A model generated the notes under the pieces. The model was given only the letters and a program-made list of their open reading frames with translations, made no database searches and had not been told where the DNA came from. Position numbers and translations under genes: made by a program. Shown piece after piece: positions 18,632 through 28,087 of a DNA stretch of 64,000 nt. How positions within the stretch are numbered: position 1 is the first letter of the stretch; each line of letters begins with the position of its first letter. The DNA is from JBBDQZ01 sp040905705. GTDB taxonomy: Bacteria; Bacteroidota; Rhodothermia; Balneolales; Natronogracilivirgulaceae. The stretch spans positions 18,412-82,411 of the forward strand of contig JBBDQZ010000062.1 in the NCBI GenBank assembly GCA_040905705.1, written 5' to 3'.

Positions 18632-18687
18632 TGGGCTGTCCGGAATGATCGGGCTGAATAAAATTAAACTAAACTCAATTAAATTAA

Positions 18688-20046
18688 ATGCCGAGTGCTG
18701 ATATGAGTACAATCAGCCGAAACTCACTTGCCGGATATTTTCAGCAGATACGGGAAAATATCAGCCTTATTCCCAATGAATCGAAAAGGTATGGGAAAGT
18801 ATCCACAGTAATCGGTACCGTTGTGGAGTGCATCGGGCTCCAGGCATGTGTCGGAGAAATTTACCGTATCCATACACAGACGGGTAAAACAATACTTTCG
18901 GAAGTAGTGGGTATTCGGGGAGAGGAAACCCTTTTGATGCCCTATGACCGTATTGAAGGGATGAAGGCCGGCTGTCCGGTAGAGATAAGTAGTCGGCCAC
19001 TTACCCTTGGCATTAGTGATGAAATACTGGGGCGGGTCATCGATGCCGACGGCTTGCCTATCGATGAAAAAGGGCCATTTGTGAATGGTGAACATCAACC
19101 TATCCACAATGAACCGCCCGGTCCCCTTGAACGGGTACGCATTGACAAATCGATGGTTACGGGAATCCGGGCTATTGATGCTCTTAATACTATTGGACAA
19201 GGTCAACGTATGGGGATTTTTGCCGGATCCGGTGTAGGAAAAAGTGTACTTATGGGAATGATCGCGCGAAGGTCGTCAGCCGATGTTAATGTTATTGCCC
19301 TTATAGGAGAACGTGGAAGGGAGGTAAGTGAATTTATTAGCGACTCTCTGGGAGAGGAAGGGCTCTCCCGTTCCGTAGTTGTGGCGGTAACATCGGATAT
19401 GGCAGCCATGAGCCGGATCAAGGGAGCTTCCACAGCTACAGCCGTGGCAGAATATTTCCGCGACAAAGGAAAAAATGTCCTTCTTATGATGGATTCTGTG
19501 ACCCGGGTGGCGATGGCACAACGGGAAATCGGTCTTGCTTCAGGGGAGCCACCGACAACCAAGGGATATACACCCAGTGTCTTCGCAATGCTTCCCAAAC
19601 TTCTTGAGCGCGCTGGAAAAACAAGGCATGGAAGCATCACCGGACTATACACAGTGCTGGTCGACAACGATGATATGAATGAGCCAATCGCTGATGCTGT
19701 ACGCTCCATTCTGGATGGACACATTGTGCTTTCCCGGCGTTTAGCGCATAAAAACCACTATCCGGCTATTGATGTATTGGAAAGCGTATCTCGTGTCATG
19801 CCGAACATAATTCCACTGGAAGACCGTACTTCAGCTATGGCAGCCAGGGAATTGCTGGCTACTTATCGCGAAGCGGAAGATTTGATTAATATCGGTGCCT
19901 ATGTCAAGGGGTCAAATCCGAAAATTGACGAAGCCGTCAAAAAAAATCCCGATTTGGAATCATTTTTGAAACAGAGTATTGAAGAGCAAGTGGACTCCAA
20001 TGAGGATTATTGGAGTGTGTTAAAAAATATTGTCGAACAAAAATAA
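18688..20046 (+). CDS. fliI: Flagellar export ATPase FliI
   Basis: A 452-residue F1-beta-like ATPase. The P-loop GSGVGKS is at residues 180-186. The family signatures ALIGERGREVSEF and MMDSVTRVAMAQREIGLASG follow, as does the export-ATPase segment HIVLSRRLAHKNHYPAIDVL. It forms a hexamer under FlhA and unloads chaperone-substrate complexes. The 31 bp before the start are an almost pure A/T tract, possibly a spacer or a translation-favouring leader. It forms the usual fliH-fliI-fliJ set. Confidence 0.97.
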   Translation: MPSADMSTISRNSLAGYFQQIRENISLIPNESKRYGKVSTVIGTVVECIGLQACVGEIYRIHTQTGKTILSEVVGIRGEETLLMPYDRIEGMKAGCPVEISSRPLTLGISDEILGRVIDADGLPIDEKGPFVNGEHQPIHNEPPGPLERVRIDKSMVTGIRAIDALNTIGQGQRMGIFAGSGVGKSVLMGMIARRSSADVNVIALIGERGREVSEFISDSLGEEGLSRSVVVAVTSDMAAMSRIKGASTATAVAEYFRDKGKNVLLMMDSVTRVAMAQREIGLASGEPPTTKGYTPSVFAMLPKLLERAGKTRHGSITGLYTVLVDNDDMNEPIADAVRSILDGHIVLSRRLAHKNHYPAIDVLESVSRVMPNIIPLEDRTSAMAARELLATYREAEDLINIGAYVKGSNPKIDEAVKKNPDLESFLKQSIEEQVDSNEDYWSVLKNIVEQK

Positions 20047-20058
20047 ACAATTTGAAAT

Positions 20059-20496
20059 ATGAAATTCAGATTTTCCCTTGCACCCGTTCTGAAAGTTCGC
20101 GAACACAAAGAGAAATTGCAAAAGCAGAGGCTTGCTGAAAAGCAGAGGCTGAGGCAAGTGATCGCAGATAAAAAATCAGAAATTGCTATCGGATTACGTG
20201 GTTTTATTGAAGAAAGGGATGACGATTCTGTTAATGATATCAACCGGATCAGAAGCAGTTATGCACATATGGAATACGCTCATCAAATTATGGGGAACCT
20301 TGTCCGTGATCTGAATAGAGCTGAACAGGATATTGACAGGGAAAGGGATAAGCTGATCAGAGTCCATCGGGATACCCGTATTATGGAAAAGGCTAAAGAA
20401 CGGGAACATAAAGTATTCCTGGAAGAAATCGATCGACAGGATCGAAGGCAAATGGATGAAATTGCAACACAATTGTATAACCGGCATTCAGAGTGA
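20059..20496 (+). CDS. fliJ: Flagellar export central stalk protein FliJ
   Basis: A 145-residue protein predicted to be an all-helical coiled coil (KFRFSLAPVLKVREHKEKLQ and long Glu/Lys/Arg-rich heptads). It resembles the gamma stalk of rotary ATPases. It follows fliI after 12 bp and its stop overlaps the start of the next gene by four bases. It connects FliI to FlhA. Sequence similarity within FliJ is always low, so the call rests on length, coiled coil, the FRFSLAPVLKVRE start and position. Confidence 0.88.
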   Translation: MKFRFSLAPVLKVREHKEKLQKQRLAEKQRLRQVIADKKSEIAIGLRGFIEERDDDSVNDINRIRSSYAHMEYAHQIMGNLVRDLNRAEQDIDRERDKLIRVHRDTRIMEKAKEREHKVFLEEIDRQDRRQMDEIATQLYNRHSE

Positions 20497-21062
20497 AAGT
20501 ACTTAAGATCCTTGGATTGATTGTCGCTTCATTTGGCGTAGTATTCGGCCTGGTTTTTTTCCTGTATCCTTACATCAATAAGGAAAAATATGATGAGATT
20601 ATGACTTCTCAGGCATTTAATGAATCGGATTACCCTATGCGTGTCGGTGAAAAAACAGATGAAGAATTGTTTTTGGAATTCAGGCACGAAATAGACATGC
20701 TTCGCGCAACGAACCAGGAGCTGTTGTTGACCATCGATTCCCTTGAATTGATCCAGGAAGATTTAAGGCTGGAAATTGAGGAATGGGAAAAAATGGAAGA
20801 TTTCTTCCCGGTCAGCGGGAACTTAACATCAACACAATCAACACAACAAAACGAAACAGATCGAATGGGTAATGAAGAATTCGTTGAGCGGGTGAAAAGC
20901 TTGCTGAACCTTGACGAGGAAGAGTTGGCTCCGATTGTGAGCGAAATGGCCCAGGAACAGCTTGTCCGGATTTTTCATAACTCAGGATCGATCCAGCGTG
21001 AAAAACTGCTTCGTTCGTTAGAACCCAAACGTGCTGCAGAATTGGTCAAGGAGGTAATGTAG
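20493..21062 (+). CDS. MotE/FlbB-like motility chaperone
   Basis: A 189-residue protein starting at GTG inside the fliJ stop. It has one N-terminal membrane helix (about residues 6-26), a coiled coil (about 65-105), a linker rich in Thr, Gln and Asn, and a C-terminal MgtE-N-like helical domain (EEELAPIVSEMAQEQLVRIF). This is the layout of MotE/FlbB proteins, which interact with stator or P-ring components in the periplasm. It lies between fliJ and fliK, the place where such genes are often found. The exact role is inferred. Confidence 0.75.
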   Translation: MKVLKILGLIVASFGVVFGLVFFLYPYINKEKYDEIMTSQAFNESDYPMRVGEKTDEELFLEFRHEIDMLRATNQELLLTIDSLELIQEDLRLEIEEWEKMEDFFPVSGNLTSTQSTQQNETDRMGNEEFVERVKSLLNLDEEELAPIVSEMAQEQLVRIFHNSGSIQREKLLRSLEPKRAAELVKEVM

Positions 21063-22948
21063 TGGCTCATTTACCCATACCACCATCGAGAAATTCTTTT
21101 GAAGAATCGGCAACCTTGAAAGGAGGATCAGTAAATTCTCCAGAAAAAGACACTGAAAAAAAAGGCAGGTTTTCTTCCGTCTGGAACGTTGTTCAGGACC
21201 GGAATTCGTCGGACAAAGAAGCAGGGTACTCAAAAGAAAACACAGGCCGCGAATCGGTATTTGTTTATGAAGACGAAACCGGAATGGCGCAAGAGCAGGA
21301 GAGTGGACAGGAGATACATTCGAATCCTGGTACATTTCAGCATGAAACGGTTTCACAGGAACATGAGCATGATGAGTTGCATAAACATGCGGCATTACAG
21401 AAAAAAGAGGTAGCAGATCGATTTCGGTTCATTCCGCTGACAAATGTGTTTCAGCAGAAATTGTTGTCGGACGAAAAGAATGACATCAGCGTGACTCCTG
21501 TTGATGAAATCAATGAAGAAACCGGGCATTCAGATAGCAAAACAAATATGGATACACAAGAATCAAAGAGTGAATCGAGTGATGTGACACGTGTATCAAA
21601 ATCTGAAGGCCAATTAACATTTCCGATACCGGATACGTCGACTTCTTCACCAGCTGATCCGAAATTAACCATTCCGGTTTCTCTGAACCAAATGGTTTCA
21701 GAAAATGAAATGAGTGGTATGGTTTCAGAAAATGAAATGAGCGGTTCAAAAGAAAACTATGCAGGATCCTTAGAAACAAAACATGTGGAACCTGGTAAAA
21801 CAGGAGGTGTGACCGTCGACGCAGGAATCGTTTCTGGTAAATTGTCCCATATTGCAGATGATGTGAAGGAGGTGATTAGTAATCAGCAAGGCTCTGGCAC
21901 ACGCGGAACTATAGCCAATCAGGAAACAGTTATCAGACTGCCTGTTACCGACAAACCGGTAGTTCCGAGCCAAAGTGTTGCAAGTGATGCTGAGCTGGCC
22001 GGTCAACGGCTTCAAAAACCGGGCAGGTTTCCGGAAGTGTTGCAGGTTCAATCATCAGATACGACGGAGCTTCGGAATGATCGTGCAACAGGCGATCCCG
22101 TAAATCCGGAAACGGATAAGTTTATTAAGACCATTGAGAAGATTTCAAGCCAGTTTTCAGGTAAAAAAATATCACATTGGCGAACCATTCGTTATGAGAA
22201 CCATATCAAGGCTTTTGGTGATCGTCAACATCCAGAAGCAACCCTTCGCAATCCGGTTCAATCCAGTGGGGATGTCTCTGATTTAAAAGTGCTGGAAAAT
22301 AGTTTAGCCGGCAATGTAGCATCAAATATAAAACCGGTAACTGTGAAATATTCCGGTGAACTGTCTTTAACGGGAATCGACAAATATCAAGGGGGAAATA
22401 CAGGAGTATCGGAGATCGATTTTGTTGATTCCACCGAAGAAGAACAACGTGCAAATTTGGCCAATTTACTACGATTAGGCCATGTTTCCATTGTCAACAT
22501 AGATCTTCGAAGGGAGCTGATGTCCGGGCTTGTCCGGTTTGTGCAACAGGTACAGGAATCACAGAAAACCCCGGCAAACTGGCAGAAGCACAACATTACA
22601 CTTGATGACGGGAATCGGTTTCAGATATCTGTTCGTGAAGTTGATGGAGTGATGCAATTGAAACTGGGTTCCTTGAATACTGATCTTAATCGATTATTAC
22701 AGCAGCACTTGCAGTCAATCCGGGATCATATTGCAAAGGTGTGTGATGTCCAAATAGAGTTATCTCTGGAAAATGACGGCAATAAGGAATTTGAACAGTT
22801 TTTTGGGAAACAGCAGGCATCACCATCAAATAATGCTCGCAATACGATACTCCGTGCATGGGGTGAACCCGATTTTGATCATGATCAGCAAACGGATTCA
22901 CAGATCATTCGCAATTTTGGATACAATAGGATGGAATGGACCGCATAA
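21062..22948 (+). CDS. fliK: Flagellar hook-length control protein FliK
   Basis: This 628-residue protein starts at GTG and overlaps the preceding stop by one base. The first ~460 residues are low-complexity, acidic and probably disordered, as expected for the ruler part of FliK. The C-terminal ~130 residues (about 470-600; NITLDDGNRFQISVREVDG, LQLKLGSLNTDLNRLLQQHL-like) match the Flg_hook substrate-switch domain. It lies directly upstream of flgD and flgE, the usual place. The N-terminal part contains a recent in-frame duplication of nine residues (bases 21692-21745). The length exceeds that of enteric FliK (about 400). Confidence 0.85.
   Translation: MAHLPIPPSRNSFEESATLKGGSVNSPEKDTEKKGRFSSVWNVVQDRNSSDKEAGYSKENTGRESVFVYEDETGMAQEQESGQEIHSNPGTFQHETVSQEHEHDELHKHAALQKKEVADRFRFIPLTNVFQQKLLSDEKNDISVTPVDEINEETGHSDSKTNMDTQESKSESSDVTRVSKSEGQLTFPIPDTSTSSPADPKLTIPVSLNQMVSENEMSGMVSENEMSGSKENYAGSLETKHVEPGKTGGVTVDAGIVSGKLSHIADDVKEVISNQQGSGTRGTIANQETVIRLPVTDKPVVPSQSVASDAELAGQRLQKPGRFPEVLQVQSSDTTELRNDRATGDPVNPETDKFIKTIEKISSQFSGKKISHWRTIRYENHIKAFGDRQHPEATLRNPVQSSGDVSDLKVLENSLAGNVASNIKPVTVKYSGELSLTGIDKYQGGNTGVSEIDFVDSTEEEQRANLANLLRLGHVSIVNIDLRRELMSGLVRFVQQVQESQKTPANWQKHNITLDDGNRFQISVREVDGVMQLKLGSLNTDLNRLLQQHLQSIRDHIAKVCDVQIELSLENDGNKEFEQFFGKQQASPSNNARNTILRAWGEPDFDHDQQTDSQIIRNFGYNRMEWTA
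21692..21745 (+). repeat. 27-bp tandem duplication inside fliK
   Basis: Two adjacent 27-bp copies (21692-21718 and 21719-21745) differ by one silent T/C change and encode MVSENEMSG twice. The duplication lies in the disordered ruler region, so the ruler can change length without breaking the frame. Confidence 0.9.
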
Positions 22949-22965
22949 TATAAGAGATAACAACT

Positions 22966-23646
22966 ATGGAACTGCATAATATCAACTCGCAAATTTCGGC
23001 TACATTCGACAAACCGGAATCAAAACAGGAAAACCAGTTGGGGCAACAGCATTTTTTGCAACTTCTGGTGGCTCAGATGCGACATCAGGATCCGATTAAT
23101 CCTATGGATGGGTCGGATTTAGCATCCAGGCTTGCGCAGTTCAATTCTGTGGAACAATTGATTAATGTGAATAACGGGATTAAAGAACTGCACAAAAGTC
23201 AGGAATTGATGGGTGCCGGATTGACTAACTCGCTGGCAACTTCCCTGGCAGGCAAGCAGGTAAAAGCGGTATCAAATATTATTCACCTGCCACCCGGAGA
23301 AGATGCCACGGTTATTTATAAGCTTAATAACCAAGCTTCAAAAGTGGATATAGTTATAAAAAATGAAAGCGGAAATGAAGTGCGGCGCGAATCTCTTCAG
23401 AATGTTTCTTCATCGCTGAATGAATGGAAATGGAACGGAAGAAACAACAACGGAGAGCGAATGCCGGATGGAATGTACAATGTTGAGATTGTGGCAACTG
23501 GAGATAACGACTCCAATGTCGGAGCTTTAACCTATGTGAATGGACTTGTCGAAAAAGTCCGATACACCAGTGAAGGTGTAAAACTTACTATCAACGGGGT
23601 AGATGTCCCTGTAGGTGATGTCGAAGAAATCGGCTTGCCGCTTTGA
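22966..23646 (+). CDS. flgD: Flagellar hook assembly scaffold FlgD
   Basis: A 226-residue hook cap. The N-terminal signature LGQQHFLQLLVAQMRHQDPI followed by NPMDGSDLASRLAQFNSVEQL identifies FlgD. The C-terminal part contains the FlgD Ig/Tudor-like domain (WKWNGRNNNGERMPDGMYNV). It is needed for polymerisation of FlgE. It is followed by a hairpin and flgE. Confidence 0.96.
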   Translation: MELHNINSQISATFDKPESKQENQLGQQHFLQLLVAQMRHQDPINPMDGSDLASRLAQFNSVEQLINVNNGIKELHKSQELMGAGLTNSLATSLAGKQVKAVSNIIHLPPGEDATVIYKLNNQASKVDIVIKNESGNEVRRESLQNVSSSLNEWKWNGRNNNGERMPDGMYNVEIVATGDNDSNVGALTYVNGLVEKVRYTSEGVKLTINGVDVPVGDVEEIGLPL

Positions 23647-23653
23647 AGACCTT

Positions 23654-23671
23654 CAGCGAGCTTTCTCGCTG
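23654..23671 (+). repeat. Hairpin between flgD and flgE
   Basis: CAGCGAG and CTCGCTG form a perfect 7-bp stem with a CTTT loop, 8 bp after the flgD stop and 30 bp before the flgE start. There is no T-run. It may act as an RNA processing or stability element that sets apart the highly expressed hook gene. Confidence 0.6.
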
Positions 23672-23701
23672 TTAAATAGAAAAATACAACGGAGAACGGA
23701 T

Positions 23702-24946
23702 ATGGCTTTAATCAGAGCATTGAATTCAGGTGTAAGTGGGTTGAAATCATTTCAAGCCAAAATGGATGTAATTGGAAATAATATTGCAAACGTAGAGACG
23801 GCAGGATTTAAATCTTCCCGGGTCACATTTGCCGAGTTGATGAACCAGCGTCTGGGTCGTACAGATTCCGGAGGGGAGTCATCACCTCAAATGGAAAACC
23901 AGGTTGGGCTTGGTGTTCGAATCGCTTCTATAGACCGTGATTACAGTCAAGGTGTAATGCAAAACACAGGCAAAGGAACAGATCTTGCTCTTGAAGGTAA
24001 GGGCTTTTTTCTGGTGCAGGATCAAGGCCAGAATTTCATGACCCGAGCAGGTAATTTTGTGTTTAACAAAGACGGACAACTGGTTGATCAGGGAGGAAGA
24101 TTTGTACAGGGATACAACGCCGATTCGGACGGAAATATCCAGGGTGGCGGAGCTACCCGGAATATTACTGTTGACTTTGAAAACGTATTTCCTCCCCGTC
24201 AAACAGATGAAGTCATTGTTGGTGGAAACCTGTCCGGAGAGGAGGGAACTACACGTGTTTTAAGTACTACAGCGTACGATAGCCTCGGTAACGCTCATTC
24301 ATTGGTAATGGAATTTACAAGGACTGCAAATGAGAATGAATGGGATTATGAAGTCAGTTTCCCCGATGGCGGAACGGTAGGTGCCGGTCAGACCGGAACG
24401 GTTGAATTTGACAGCAACGGGAATATTTCCTCTTCATCGGTTATTGCCATTACCAACTTTGATCCGGAGAGTGGTGCCAATGTCTTTGACCTGGATATTC
24501 ATCTCGGGAGTGCCGACCAGGGAGTAAGTTTTACACAGTTTGCAGGAGCCAACAATGCAAAGGTGATTGCTCAGAACGGACATACCGAAGGGCGGTTACT
24601 TGATATTGCAATCGATGGAGACGGACGCTTGCAGGGTATATACGACAATGGGCGGAATCAGACTCTTTCCCAGATAGCTATTGCTCAGGTACAAAATGAA
24701 AACGGACTCGAAATGATGGGTAGCGGCCTGTTCCGTACCACTTCAGCAGCTGGTGAAGTGTTTGTTGGTTCTGCAGAGAGTCTGGCCGGAACGAGTGTGA
24801 ACTCTGGTGCGCTGGAAGGGTCTAATGTGGATCTGGCAAAAGAGTTTACTGAAATGATTACGTCACAACGAGCTTATCAATCCAATGCAAGGGTCATTTC
24901 CACCTCTGACGAGATGCTTATGGAAGCTGTTAATCTCAAACGATAA
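23702..24946 (+). CDS. flgE: Flagellar hook protein FlgE
   Basis: A 414-residue hook subunit. The axial signature NIANVETAGFKSSRVTFAEL (residues 23-42 region) and the C-terminal FTEMITSQRAYQSNARVIST are both present. The central domain is inserted between them. The ATG at 23702 has a GGAG site seven bases upstream and yields the standard MALIRALNSGVSGLKSF start; the longer open frame into flgD is rejected. It is exported and assembled under the FlgD cap, with length set by FliK. Confidence 0.96.
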   Translation: MALIRALNSGVSGLKSFQAKMDVIGNNIANVETAGFKSSRVTFAELMNQRLGRTDSGGESSPQMENQVGLGVRIASIDRDYSQGVMQNTGKGTDLALEGKGFFLVQDQGQNFMTRAGNFVFNKDGQLVDQGGRFVQGYNADSDGNIQGGGATRNITVDFENVFPPRQTDEVIVGGNLSGEEGTTRVLSTTAYDSLGNAHSLVMEFTRTANENEWDYEVSFPDGGTVGAGQTGTVEFDSNGNISSSSVIAITNFDPESGANVFDLDIHLGSADQGVSFTQFAGANNAKVIAQNGHTEGRLLDIAIDGDGRLQGIYDNGRNQTLSQIAIAQVQNENGLEMMGSGLFRTTSAAGEVFVGSAESLAGTSVNSGALEGSNVDLAKEFTEMITSQRAYQSNARVISTSDEMLMEAVNLKR

Positions 24947-24963
24947 GCACAGGTTTCTCGAAA

Positions 24964-24992
24964 TAAAATAATCGAAATTCTATGGCTGATTA
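24964..24992 (+). promoter_or_regulatory. Weak sigma-28-like sequence before motA
   Basis: TAAA, 17 bases, GCTGATTA (or AAAT with 15). Six of eight -10 positions match GCCGATAA. The spacing or the -35 part is off, so this is only a candidate for an internal late promoter for motA-motB. Confidence 0.25.
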
Positions 24993-25011
24993 GTCTTGAA
25001 ATTTTTGGCAG

Positions 25012-25908
25012 ATGGTCGATAACATAAGAATGTTAGATCGATCAGCTGTCATAGGATTTGTTGGAGGTTTCGGCCTGATTATTGTTGCTATAACAACACA
25101 GGGTAACCTCGTGGCCTTTGCGAGCCTGTCGTCACTGTTAATTGTTCTGGGGGGAGTTGTTGCATCGACCTTGATTAACTACAGTGGTGAAAATATTACG
25201 GACAGTTTTCAGACGATCATCAGTATGATCAAGACCAAGACCGTGGATCTGCGGACGGATATCGAGCTGATGAATCTTTTTTCCAAACGCGCACGGCGGG
25301 GAGGGCTTCTCCAACTTGATAACGATGTGCAATATATCGAGGACAGTTTTCTGAAAAACGGGTTGCAGCTGGCTATTGATGGTGTAACCAAAGAGAATCT
25401 GGAAAGAATACTGGAAGATCAAATCAAGAGTTTTGAGCGGCGTGTTGAGATATCTATTAATGTGCTGGATTCCATGGCTTCCTATGCGCCGGCGTTCGGA
25501 ATGATAGGTACGGTTATCGGGATGATTCTGATGCTTCAGGATGTTACCGATCCCGAATCGCTGGGACAAGGGCTTTCAGTAGCTCTTCTTACTACATTGT
25601 ACGGTACTGTATTCGCCAATATGGTTTTCGGTCCGCTTGCCGGAAAACTTGAATATTTGAGCGAACTGGATGTAAATAGAAAAATGATGTTCCGTGTAGC
25701 GATCATGTCTATCGTGGAAGGGGATAATCCCCGAATCATGGAAAAGAGAATGCTAAGTTTTGTGGATCCGAGTAGCCGTGCTGAATATGTTAAATACCAT
25801 GACGGTATTCGCAGCACAAAAGAGCGTGAAGAAAAAATCTATCAATTCTGGATGGAAGAACAAAACAGCGGATGGGAAGAACTAAGAAAAGCAGTGGAAA
25901 CTGGTTGA
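25012..25908 (+). CDS. motA: Flagellar motor stator protein MotA
   Basis: A 298-residue MotA/PomA-type stator. Four membrane segments are visible (about residues 11-30, 35-54, 155-175 and 185-210). The conserved stretch with Pro173-type residues (YAPAFGMIGTVIGMILMLQ) lies at the third helix. The cytoplasmic loop has the charged residues expected to face FliG. A weak sigma-28-like sequence precedes it (24964-24992). It overlaps motB by 37 bases, which suggests translational coupling. Confidence 0.95.
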   Translation: MVDNIRMLDRSAVIGFVGGFGLIIVAITTQGNLVAFASLSSLLIVLGGVVASTLINYSGENITDSFQTIISMIKTKTVDLRTDIELMNLFSKRARRGGLLQLDNDVQYIEDSFLKNGLQLAIDGVTKENLERILEDQIKSFERRVEISINVLDSMASYAPAFGMIGTVIGMILMLQDVTDPESLGQGLSVALLTTLYGTVFANMVFGPLAGKLEYLSELDVNRKMMFRVAIMSIVEGDNPRIMEKRMLSFVDPSSRAEYVKYHDGIRSTKEREEKIYQFWMEEQNSGWEELRKAVETG

Positions 25909-26597
25909 TGACTTACAGTGACATGGTTACGTTGCTGCTGGTCTTCTTCGTTGTAATTTATATGCTCACACCGGGTGTGGATTATGAATTATTGCAGGAT
26001 TTTTTGCGTCGTTTCCAGGGTGGCCCCGGAATTTTGCAACAACAGGAATCGGTGATGGATAGAAGGGCTCAGGAAGAGGAGATGATCAGTTCACAAACGA
26101 TTGAGCGATGGCAGGCGCTGATTGATATTATTGAGGAGCGTGAATTGGAGGAGTCCGTCACAGTTGACCTGATCGCTGAAGGTGTCCGGATTACCATGAG
26201 TGAATCGGTGACGTTTAATAGCGGATCTTCTGAATTGATACCACAGGCACAGGCAATTCTGATCGAGGTTGCCGATTTGTTTGACGACGATATTTACGAA
26301 ACGGAAGTTCAGGGGCACACCGATAATGTGCCGTTACGGGAATCCGCTTATTATCGCAGCAACTGGGATCTGGGAGCAGCTCGTGCCGTTTCAGTGGTGC
26401 ATTTTATAAACAATTTAAGCGATTTACCACCGGAGACTTTCAAAGCCAGCAGTTACGGCGAGTATCGGCCGGTTGCTTCGAATAATACCGAAGAAGGACG
26501 GCGGGCAAACAGAAGAATTGAAATTTATATCAAATACGATGACAATATTATTGATATGAGTGATCAGATTCCTGGCTGGCGACAGGGGCTTGAGTAA
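25872..26597 (+). CDS. motB: Flagellar motor stator protein MotB
   Basis: A 241-residue MotB. The short N-terminus leads into the single membrane helix with the ion-binding Asp17 (WLMTYSDMVTLLLVFFVVIY). After the plug/linker, an OmpA-type peptidoglycan-binding domain covers about residues 120-225 (VQGHTDNVPLRES and GRRANRRIEIYI). Starting inside motA keeps the conserved NWLMTYSD segment. The ion (proton or sodium) cannot be decided safely from sequence. Confidence 0.94.
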   Translation: MGRTKKSSGNWLMTYSDMVTLLLVFFVVIYMLTPGVDYELLQDFLRRFQGGPGILQQQESVMDRRAQEEEMISSQTIERWQALIDIIEERELEESVTVDLIAEGVRITMSESVTFNSGSSELIPQAQAILIEVADLFDDDIYETEVQGHTDNVPLRESAYYRSNWDLGAARAVSVVHFINNLSDLPPETFKASSYGEYRPVASNNTEEGRRANRRIEIYIKYDDNIIDMSDQIPGWRQGLE

Positions 26598-26623
26598 ATC
26601 GAATAATTTCCGATAACATTAAC

Positions 26624-27124
26624 ATGGCAACAGATATTGAAAATAAAACAGAGGGACCGGGAACGGTTTCCGGAAGCAGTGGGGTGAACTCAAAATTCCT
26701 GCAACGTGGAAAATATTTCCTGTTTGGAATATTGGTGCTGGGTCAGCTTGTCGGGGCATACATATTTATTGATAATTATTATCAGGACATGTACATGTGG
26801 GTTTTCGGTTCGTTGCCGGATCATTCGGTTACATATAAAATGGATGAGATTATTGCCAACCCTAAAGGGAGTAACGCCCAGCGCTTTCTTCTCATTGAAA
26901 TAGGCATGGAATTACACCATTCCGACCATGTAGAATTGGTCGATCGAAATTTAATGAAAATCAGAGACCGGGCGAATATGATTATTTCATCCCGCACCTT
27001 TGATGAACTTCTTCGGTTTGATGAGCGGGAACGGTTGAGAAATGAACTAGCCGAAGAAGTAAATAATGCTATAGGAGTGCGATCGGTACGCAATTTGTAC
27101 TTCATTAAGTATGTAATGCAATGA
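26624..27124 (+). CDS. fliL: Flagellar basal body-associated protein FliL
   Basis: A 166-residue FliL-like protein. One membrane helix (about residues 30-52) is followed by a periplasmic domain with the FliL pattern (RFLLIEIGMELHHSDHVELV and ELAEEVNNAI) and a C-terminal strand RNLYFIKYVMQ, the usual ending. FliL surrounds and supports the stator. The position between motB and fliM is typical. Confidence 0.9.
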   Translation: MATDIENKTEGPGTVSGSSGVNSKFLQRGKYFLFGILVLGQLVGAYIFIDNYYQDMYMWVFGSLPDHSVTYKMDEIIANPKGSNAQRFLLIEIGMELHHSDHVELVDRNLMKIRDRANMIISSRTFDELLRFDERERLRNELAEEVNNAIGVRSVRNLYFIKYVMQ

Positions 27125-27151
27125 CCTATGTTGACCGATTGATCCGCTTTT

Positions 27152-28087
27152 ATGAATTCGAATTATTCGAAATCTCCAGTCCGAAAGAAAAAATACGTTG
27201 AGTCGTATGATTTTAAGCATCCCAAGCTGTTCAGCCAGGAGATCATGCGTACGCTTCGTACACTTCACGAAGTACTTGCCCGTCAACTGGGCCGTGTCTT
27301 CAGTTCAGGGTTAAGGCAGAAGGTAGAGGTAAGCCTGATGGAGATTGATCAGCTGGCTTCCAGTGAATTTATTCGCCAAATAGACAACCCCAGTGCGCTC
27401 TATCTTCTGAATGTCAAGGAACTCGGTGGGGATGTTGTATTTGTACTTCAACCCGGATTTTGTATACACCTGGTGGAACGGCAAAGCGGCGGTCGTGGAT
27501 CCGGCCTGTCGGAACTTCGCGTGTTAAGCACGATTGAAGAGAAAATTATATCCAGGGTTATGAAGAATGTGAACAGAGAGATCATTGAAGCATGGCAACC
27601 GTTTATGAATTTCAGTATTAAAGCCATGCGCTATGAAAGTAAACCGGAAAACGTAAGTATGATATCTGCCGATCCGGCTATAGTTGCGGTTTACCGGATC
27701 GAATTGGGCAGTGAAGACGTGGAGATGAGGATAGGCTATCCGTACAGCCTGCTCAAAGAGTCCCTGAATGAATCCCTCCTTCATCTGGCCAATCACAGCC
27801 GGAAAGAAAAACTTACAGATGAACAGTTGAAGGCTTATGAGCAGACCCTGACCAGGGTTAATGTGCGAGTTCAGCCCTTACTGGGAACAACCAGACTGAC
27901 GATAAATGATCTTATTAACCTCAAAGAGGGGGATACCATTCCGCTTAGTCAAAAAACCGATCAGCCATTGGAGGTCAGGGTAAACGGGGTGAAAAAAATG
28001 ACAGCTTATCCCGGTTCAGTAAAAAGCCGTAGAGCTGTGAAGATTTATGAATTGCAGGATCAAATCAATGAACAGGAACTGTTATGA
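27152..28087 (+). CDS. fliM: Flagellar motor switch protein FliM (without CheY-docking motif)
   Basis: A 311-residue FliM. The CheC-like middle domain begins with YDFKHPKLFSQEIMRTL and the SpoA domain ends the protein (LKEGDTIPLSQKTDQPLEVR). FliM proteins normally begin with a CheY-binding segment of the type LSQ(D/E)EIDALL. Here the N-terminus is only MNSNYSKSPVRKKKYVES and no such motif is present. A stop codon 10 bases upstream of the ATG, in frame, excludes a longer protein. It forms the C ring with FliG and the next gene's product, whose start overlaps by four bases. Confidence 0.93.
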   Translation: MNSNYSKSPVRKKKYVESYDFKHPKLFSQEIMRTLRTLHEVLARQLGRVFSSGLRQKVEVSLMEIDQLASSEFIRQIDNPSALYLLNVKELGGDVVFVLQPGFCIHLVERQSGGRGSGLSELRVLSTIEEKIISRVMKNVNREIIEAWQPFMNFSIKAMRYESKPENVSMISADPAIVAVYRIELGSEDVEMRIGYPYSLLKESLNESLLHLANHSRKEKLTDEQLKAYEQTLTRVNVRVQPLLGTTRLTINDLINLKEGDTIPLSQKTDQPLEVRVNGVKKMTAYPGSVKSRRAVKIYELQDQINEQELL

